Part shown: piece after piece, positions 57,272 through 59,816 of the stretch | Position numbering within the stretch: position 1 is the stretch's first letter | How the letters are laid out: every line of letters starts with the position of its first letter | Origin: Methanobrevibacter sp. | GTDB taxonomy: Archaea > Methanobacteriota > Methanobacteria > Methanobacteriales > Methanobacteriaceae | Direction: 5' to 3' | Length of the DNA stretch: 59,816 bases | Assembly: GCA_017459665.1 (NCBI GenBank) | Contig: JAFUCN010000108.1 | Span: 1 to 59,816, forward strand | The notes under the pieces: generated by a model | What the model was told of the DNA's origin: nothing | The model's input: the letters and a program-made list of their open reading frames with translations, nothing else | The model's database searches: none | Position numbers and translations under genes: made by a program

Positions 57272-59128
57272 ATGGTGAGTATTATTAAAAAAATTCTAAT
57301 TTTATCAGTTTTAATTATATTATTGTCTATTCCTTTTGTATCAGCAGAAGATACAACTATTGATAACTCTACAACTATTCAGAACGCTGTTGACAATGCC
57401 AACGCAAGCGATACAATTTATTTAAATCCTGGAGTCTACAAGCAGTCAGGAATTAAAATTGACAAAAATTTAACCCTGCAGGGACTTGGTGATGCAAGTG
57501 AAATTGTAATTGATGCAGAACAGAAAGATTCCATCATTCTAGTTGATTCAATATCAAAAATAACAGTTAAAAACATCACATTCATAAATGCATTTTCTGA
57601 CAGTAACGGAGGTGCAATAAAAGTTACAAACGGAGGCCATCTGGTCGTGGACAACTGTAATTTTGAAAATAACAGTGTTGATGACAGCATGGGTGGAGCA
57701 ATTGCAGTTTATGGCCATTACTATGTAAACCCATCCAAATCCAATTGGGGATCTCTAACAATAACAAATTCAAATTTCACAAACAATTACGCAGGCGTTG
57801 ACGGTGGAGCGACAACAACTTACCTATCAGTAGCACATATTTCAAACTCCAATTTTATCAATAACTCAGCAGGACGTGACAGTGGAGGAGTTAATACCCG
57901 GGGGACCGACATAACATTTATCGACAACTGCACATTCATTGGCAATTATGCTGAAGAGGCAGGAGCTGCAATCAAAAACTACCTAAGTGAAATGACAATA
58001 ACAAACTGTTATATCTACAATAATACTGCAAAAATTATCGCAGGTGCAATCAGAAACTGCGGTCCTCTAACAATGACTCATACCAGTGTTATCAACAATA
58101 CTGCTGGCAGAATCGCAAGTATTCTGGAAGTTTACCTTGAAGAGCCAAATCTCATCCCACTTACCAAATTCAATTATAACGAATTTATTGGAAATTACGC
58201 TCCAAAAGAGTCCATTGCCCACATTTATGACATGGGAACTGTTGCACATGACTTTAACTACAATTACTGGGACATTACACCAAATACTTCCGAGTGGAAT
58301 GCATCTTTCATTTGTGAGGCATGTCCAAATCCAAGCATCTGGCTGGAACTCGTTAATGAAACAATTATTGCATCCAATATGACTCGAGGATACAACAGCG
58401 CATATGATTTTAATGCAATATTTTTAGACAAATATGGAATCGGTTTAATAAACAAAGAAGTTCACTTTAATGTCAATGGTAAAAACCATACTGTTTTAAC
58501 CGATGAAAACGGCCTTGGGAAATTAACCCTAAAATTACCAGTCGGATCTTATGAAATTACATCCGTTAATCCTGCTACAGGAGAGGAAGTTACTTCAAAT
58601 GTTAAAATTGTTTCAAGAATTACTCAAAATAACGATTTAACCAAAGATTATCTTGATTCAAAAACATTTACTGCAAAAATCATTGGTGATGACGGCAATG
58701 CAGTTGGAAGTGGAGTGAAAGTGAAAGTTACACTTAATGGAGTGACAAGCACATTAAAAACCAATTCCAAAGGAATCATTACAAAAACTATCAGTTTAAC
58801 AAGTGGAAAATACACCATCAAGGTTAACTACAAAGGTTATACTGCTTCAAATAAGATTACTGTTAAAAATATCTTAAAATCAAAAAATGTTGCAGTTAAA
58901 GTTAAAAAGCCGATTACAGTTAAAGCTACTTTAAAATACTCCAATGGCAAAGTTTTAAAGAACAAAAAAGTTACCTTTAAATTTAAGGGAAGAACCTATT
59001 CTGCCAATACCAACAGCAAAGGAACAGCGAAGGTTTCCATAAAAAACACTTATAAAGTTGGCACATATAAGATTTACATCAAATATGTTGACCAGCAAAT
59101 AAAACAGACCGTTAAAATCAAAAAATAA
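57272..59128 (+). CDS. adhesin-like protein: PMP-type beta-helix plus Ig-like repeats
   Basis: 618 residues. Signal peptide (KKILILSVLIILLSIPFVSA). A beta-helix at about 30-340 has FxNN/GGA(I/V) repeats like the protein at 15786-17402, with an extended DAEQKDSIILV segment. Three Ig-like units follow at about 375-618 (NGKNHTVLTDENG, NGVTSTLKTNSKG, KGRTYSANTNSKG). No C-terminal anchor. TTTATAAAAAT at 57243-57253 places the transcript start almost at the ATG and no ribosome binding site precedes it, so the message looks leaderless. Confidence 0.87.
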   Translation: MVSIIKKILILSVLIILLSIPFVSAEDTTIDNSTTIQNAVDNANASDTIYLNPGVYKQSGIKIDKNLTLQGLGDASEIVIDAEQKDSIILVDSISKITVKNITFINAFSDSNGGAIKVTNGGHLVVDNCNFENNSVDDSMGGAIAVYGHYYVNPSKSNWGSLTITNSNFTNNYAGVDGGATTTYLSVAHISNSNFINNSAGRDSGGVNTRGTDITFIDNCTFIGNYAEEAGAAIKNYLSEMTITNCYIYNNTAKIIAGAIRNCGPLTMTHTSVINNTAGRIASILEVYLEEPNLIPLTKFNYNEFIGNYAPKESIAHIYDMGTVAHDFNYNYWDITPNTSEWNASFICEACPNPSIWLELVNETIIASNMTRGYNSAYDFNAIFLDKYGIGLINKEVHFNVNGKNHTVLTDENGLGKLTLKLPVGSYEITSVNPATGEEVTSNVKIVSRITQNNDLTKDYLDSKTFTAKIIGDDGNAVGSGVKVKVTLNGVTSTLKTNSKGIITKTISLTSGKYTIKVNYKGYTASNKITVKNILKSKNVAVKVKKPITVKATLKYSNGKVLKNKKVTFKFKGRTYSANTNSKGTAKVSIKNTYKVGTYKIYIKYVDQQIKQTVKIKK

Positions 59129-59162
59129 GTGATTTTTTTAATCACTTCCTTCTTTTATTTTT
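59127..59162 (+). terminator. terminator of the adhesin gene at 57272
   Basis: AAGTGATT/AATCACTT stem with a T5 loop (59127-59147) over the last base pair of the stop codon, then a T-rich stretch that runs into the first DtxR-like palindrome. Confidence 0.7.
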
Positions 59163-59177
59163 AGGTTAACCTAAAAA
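59158..59177. promoter_or_regulatory. DtxR-like palindrome 1 (TTAGG-N4-CCTAA)
   Basis: TTTTTAGGTTAACCTAAAAA, a perfect 20-bp palindrome. The core matches the half-sites recognised by metal-dependent DtxR/IdeR/MntR repressors. It lies 11 bases before a TATA box. Confidence 0.6.
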
Positions 59178-59187
59178 AATGAAAAGC

Positions 59188-59197
59188 TTTATATACT
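59188..59197 (+). promoter_or_regulatory. TATA box of a plus-strand promoter between two palindromes
   Basis: TTTATATACT with purine-rich GAAAAGC before it. It predicts a transcript start around 59219-59222, just before palindrome 2, though no coding gene follows. Confidence 0.5.
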
Positions 59198-59225
59198 ACC
59201 ATGACAAATTACTATATAGAGAAAG

Positions 59226-59243
59226 ATTTAGGCGAACCTAAAT
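59226..59243. promoter_or_regulatory. DtxR-like palindrome 2 (TTAGG-N4-CCTAA)
   Basis: ATTTAGG-CGAA-CCTAAAT, with the same TTAGG-N4-CCTAA core as palindrome 1, centred 67 bases downstream and overlapping the predicted start of transcription. Confidence 0.6.
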
Positions 59244-59378
59244 AATCTCACATCATTAGTCAATAATGATAAACTCTCCAAAATTAGAAAATGTGTTAAA
59301 TTAGATTTCCACAATTTGCTAATTTGATACAAGTCGGAAAAATGAAAAAAATCTGCCAAAATTCATAAATTTTTCCTC

Positions 59379-59430
59379 AAAAAAACAAATGGTGTTTATA
59401 AGCCTAAACACCTATTATCTCTCTTTTTTT
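59379..59430. terminator. bidirectional terminator
   Basis: GGTGTTTA/TAAACACC stem (59391-59412). A T7 run follows on the plus strand (59424-59430) and another on the minus strand (complement of 59379-59385). It can end the aldo/keto reductase message and any plus-strand RNA. Confidence 0.6.
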
Positions 59431-59473
59431 ATTCAACAAAACATTAACGATATTTATTTTAAAATATAAACAC

Positions 59474-59815
59474 TTAAATTCCGTAGAATTCCACTATTTT
59501 ATCTAACTTATCGGTTATTTTAACATCAAACATGCAATAGTTTTCACACTTCATGCATTTTTCACATTCACTTGCATGATGAGACAGTTTAAGGTAATGA
59601 GTTTTAGCCAGTTCATCTCCAATCATGGACAAGTCATATAATTTTGAAATCAATGAAATTGGAATTTCATTTGGACATGGCTCGCAATGACCACAATACA
59701 TGCATTGCCCTTCAATATTAACACCGATATCACCAATAACTGAATAATCACAATCTTTGGGTTCAGCATTCAGATAATTCAGACTTTCCTTAAGTTGGGA
59801 TAATGATGATATTCC
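59474..59815 (-). CDS. C-terminal part of an aldo/keto reductase with ferredoxin domain (partial)
   Basis: About 113 residues are visible; the frame is open to the window edge, so the gene continues to the right and the internal ATG at 59701 is not the start. GISSLSQLKESLNYLN is the usual end of the aldo/keto reductase barrel in this group. Then come GQCMYCGHCEPCPNEIPI and ECEKCMKCENYCMFDVKI, two Cys clusters for [4Fe-4S] centres. This is the COG1453-type oxidoreductase, common in anaerobes; its substrate is unknown. Confidence 0.82.
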   Translation of the reverse strand, partial: GISSLSQLKESLNYLNAEPKDCDYSVIGDIGVNIEGQCMYCGHCEPCPNEIPISLISKLYDLSMIGDELAKTHYLKLSHHASECEKCMKCENYCMFDVKITDKLDKIVEFYGI

Positions 59816-59816
59816 C

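Larger units (their letters stand above)
59219..59430 (+). ncRNA. candidate small non-coding RNA behind a DtxR-like regulated promoter
   Basis: From the predicted start to the T-run at 59424-59430 the plus strand holds no frame longer than about 25 codons and no ribosome binding site; the longest are MINSPKLENVLN and MKKICQNS. A promoter, two repressor-like sites and a terminator-like hairpin enclose the stretch. The hairpin may instead serve the minus-strand gene, so a transcript is not proven. Confidence 0.25.

Overview
The window looks like a piece of a Methanobrevibacter-type chromosome (Methanobacteriales, a pseudomurein-walled hydrogenotrophic methanogen of animal guts). The evidence is low G+C DNA with GGTGA or GGAGG ribosome binding sites and T-rich terminators, a full Eha energy-converting hydrogenase operon, archaeal markers (rpl15e, GatDE, archaeal Thi4), seven large secreted adhesin-like or beta-helix proteins, and two putative pseudomurein-cleaving cysteine peptidases. 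The species cannot be named from the sequence alone.

Layout. 0-6.8 kb: the 3' end of a gene with a PCNA-binding-like tail, an HXXEE membrane protein with a MarR regulator behind a palindrome, tRNA-Gln(CUG), a small membrane-anchored protein, and an operon of L15e, an exosome-associated RNA-binding protein and an AlkD-like protein. Then come a JAMM-like protein with a 58-residue partner, a glycosyltransferase and a DUF3795 protein. 7-17.4 kb: four adhesin-like proteins built from beta-helix and Ig-like repeats. 17.4-20.8 kb: an archaeal LytTR/DUF3021/2TM operon and a lipid-type pair, a VTE5-like kinase and a VTE1-like tocopherol cyclase homologue, the latter frameshifted at an A8 tract. 20.9-30.3 kb: another beta-helix protein, a small EamA transporter, the uracil salvage operon (uraA-upp), a queuosine-precursor transporter and two tandem cell-wall peptidases.

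30.4-45.5 kb, minus strand: ehaA-ehaR, followed without a break by a formyltransferase (Ftr) paralogue, a PfkB kinase, a polyferredoxin, a CBS protein and possibly a nucleotide-sugar epimerase. Eha uses an ion gradient to reduce ferredoxin with H2. The Ftr gene beside it links the operon to the first steps of CO2 reduction to methane. 45.6-56.3 kb, plus strand: an epimerase, a CPBP protease, an XRE-cupin regulator with an acyl-CoA synthetase and the Vor 2-oxoacid:ferredoxin oxidoreductase (amino-acid/acyl-CoA metabolism using ferredoxin), then gatD-gatE, which amidate Glu-tRNA(Gln), the class of tRNA encoded at 1.7 kb. 56.4-59.8 kb: Thi4, a last adhesin-like protein, an unusual non-coding region with two DtxR-like palindromes around a TATA box, and the 3' end of a ferredoxin-domain aldo/keto reductase.

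Most worth following up: the possible metal-regulated small RNA at 59.16-59.43 kb, the JAMM-like protein with its small partner, the VTE5/VTE1-like pair with its homopolymer frameshift, the archaeal LytTR membrane regulatory operon, and a single TATA element midway between two apparently leaderless divergent genes. I saw no CRISPR array, insertion sequence, integrase or prophage gene.
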